A stretch of DNA of 6,814 bases from Cytophagales bacterium (GTDB taxonomy: Bacteria; Bacteroidota; Bacteroidia; Cytophagales; Spirosomataceae). Both the position numbers and the translations under genes were made by a program. Location: the NCBI GenBank assembly GCA_028868395.1, contig JAGWUO010000069.1:1-6814 (forward strand). The letters are read 5' to 3'. This document shows, piece by piece, positions 6,138 through 6,814 of this stretch (positions are counted from its first letter, which is position 1; every line of letters begins with the position of its first letter). Under the pieces are notes generated by a model. It was not told the DNA's origin. It was given only the letters and a program-made list of their open reading frames with translations, and ran no database searches.

Positions 6138-6814
6138 ATGCAGACAATACAAGACAAAATCGGTCATTTCCCTCGCCAACTAGAGGATGAATCCATCTAC
6201 ATCCTGCGAGAGGTGGCAGCGCAATTCGAGCGTCCTGCCTTACTTTTCTCGGGTGGAAAGGATTCCATTACCTTGGTTCGCTTAGCCCAAAAGGCCTTCT
6301 TCCCAGGTAAAATCCCTTTCCCTCTAGTCCATATTGACACGGGACATAATTTCCCAGAGACGATTGAATTCCGGGATTGGCTAGCAAAAGAAACGGGCGC
6401 TGAATTAATCGTGCGCTATGTGCAAGATTCCATCGATCAGGGCAAGGCCAAAGAAGAATCAGGCAAATATGCCTCACGCAATGTACTTCAAACAGTCACA
6501 CTTTTAGATACCATCGAAGAATTCAAATTCGATGCCTGCATCGGTGGGGCGAGACGCGATGAGGAAAAGGCGAGAGCAAAAGAGCGAATTTTTTCGGTGC
6601 GCGATGATTTTGGACAATGGGATGCGAAGCGACAAAGACCTGAATTATTCGATATGCTGAACGGCCGCATTGCGGTAGGAGAAAACGTGCGCGTGTTCCC
6701 TATTTCGAACTGGACGGAATTAGATGTTTGGAACTACATCAAAGAAGAGAAAATGGAGATTCCTAGCATCTACTATTCTCATAAACGTCAAGTAATCGAG
6801 CGTGATGGGATGCT
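6138..6814 (+). CDS. cysD: Sulfate adenylyltransferase subunit 2 (ATP sulfurylase small subunit), 3'-truncated by window edge
   Basis: With the GTPase subunit CysN this protein makes APS and pyrophosphate from sulfate and ATP, the step before CysH. The window holds 225 codons of a protein usually near 300. ESIYILREVAAQFERP (18-33) opens the family. The PP-loop is FSGGKDSITLVRLAQKAF (37-54), with Gly39 where E. coli CysD has Ile. HIDTGHNFPETIEFRD, then GGARRDEEKARAKERIFSVRD (from 136), QRPELF and RVFPISNWTELDVWNYI complete the recognisable core up to the edge at ERDGM. The ATG lies 3 bp after the cysH stop codon, so co-transcription is very likely. cysN is expected downstream but is not in the window. 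Confidence 0.97.
   Translation, partial: MQTIQDKIGHFPRQLEDESIYILREVAAQFERPALLFSGGKDSITLVRLAQKAFFPGKIPFPLVHIDTGHNFPETIEFRDWLAKETGAELIVRYVQDSIDQGKAKEESGKYASRNVLQTVTLLDTIEEFKFDACIGGARRDEEKARAKERIFSVRDDFGQWDAKRQRPELFDMLNGRIAVGENVRVFPISNWTELDVWNYIKEEKMEIPSIYYSHKRQVIERDGM

Noticed and set aside
6268..6670. Two minus-strand open frames of 69 and 60 aa inside cysD
   Set aside because: They are antisense to strongly conserved CysD motifs, including the GGARRDEEK block, so they are shadows.
1..6814. Mobile element, CRISPR array, tRNA, phage or defence island
   Set aside because: No transposase, integrase, spaced repeats, terminal inverted repeats or tRNA-like folds were seen; gene content is ordinary metabolism and transport. 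The AlbA_2 protein alone is not enough to call a defence system.

Overview
The window is about 6.8 kb of gene-dense chromosomal DNA, moderately AT-rich. Protein signatures suggest a Bacteroidota bacterium, probably in the Cytophagia: the GpsA variant has Cys in GPCHAEEV, CysD has SGGKDS rather than SIGKDS, and a secreted family 2 glycoside hydrolase is present. There are no clear Shine-Dalgarno sites, and TAnnTTTG-type promoter boxes fit the same group. The assignment below phylum level is a guess. Everything recognised is housekeeping or common accessory metabolism. I found no RNA gene, mobile element, CRISPR array or clearly new multi-gene system.

Layout. Positions 1-1031 (minus) hold the N-terminal part of a secreted GH2 beta-glycosidase that runs off the left edge. 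An 86-bp divergent gap follows, then gpsA (1118-2143, plus), which makes glycerol-3-phosphate for phospholipids. gpsA converges on, and overlaps by 9 bp, a minus-strand pair: kup (K+ uptake, 2532-4493) followed after 1 bp by a HIT-family nucleotide-binding protein (2135-2530). Upstream of kup is a 166-bp gap with a TATATTTG -7 box, a perfect 22-bp palindrome at the predicted transcription start, and a short tandem repeat. Next on the minus strand is a 231-aa AlbA_2 (Schlafen-like) protein with a C-terminal winged-helix region (4660-5355). An 86-bp divergent gap separates it from the assimilatory sulfate-reduction operon on the plus strand: cysH (5442-6134) and, 3 bp later, cysD (6138 to the right edge).

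How the genes work together. cysD (with an expected cysN beyond the window) activates sulfate to APS, and CysH, which carries the 4Fe-4S cysteine set of APS reductases, reduces it to sulfite for cysteine synthesis. kup and the HIT gene are probably co-transcribed. GpsA, the GH2 enzyme and the AlbA_2 protein look like independent units. No gene-free stretch exceeds 166 bp. The most checkable oddities are the palindrome over the kup start site, the possible bidirectional promoter between the GH2 gene and gpsA, and the tight kup-HIT pairing.
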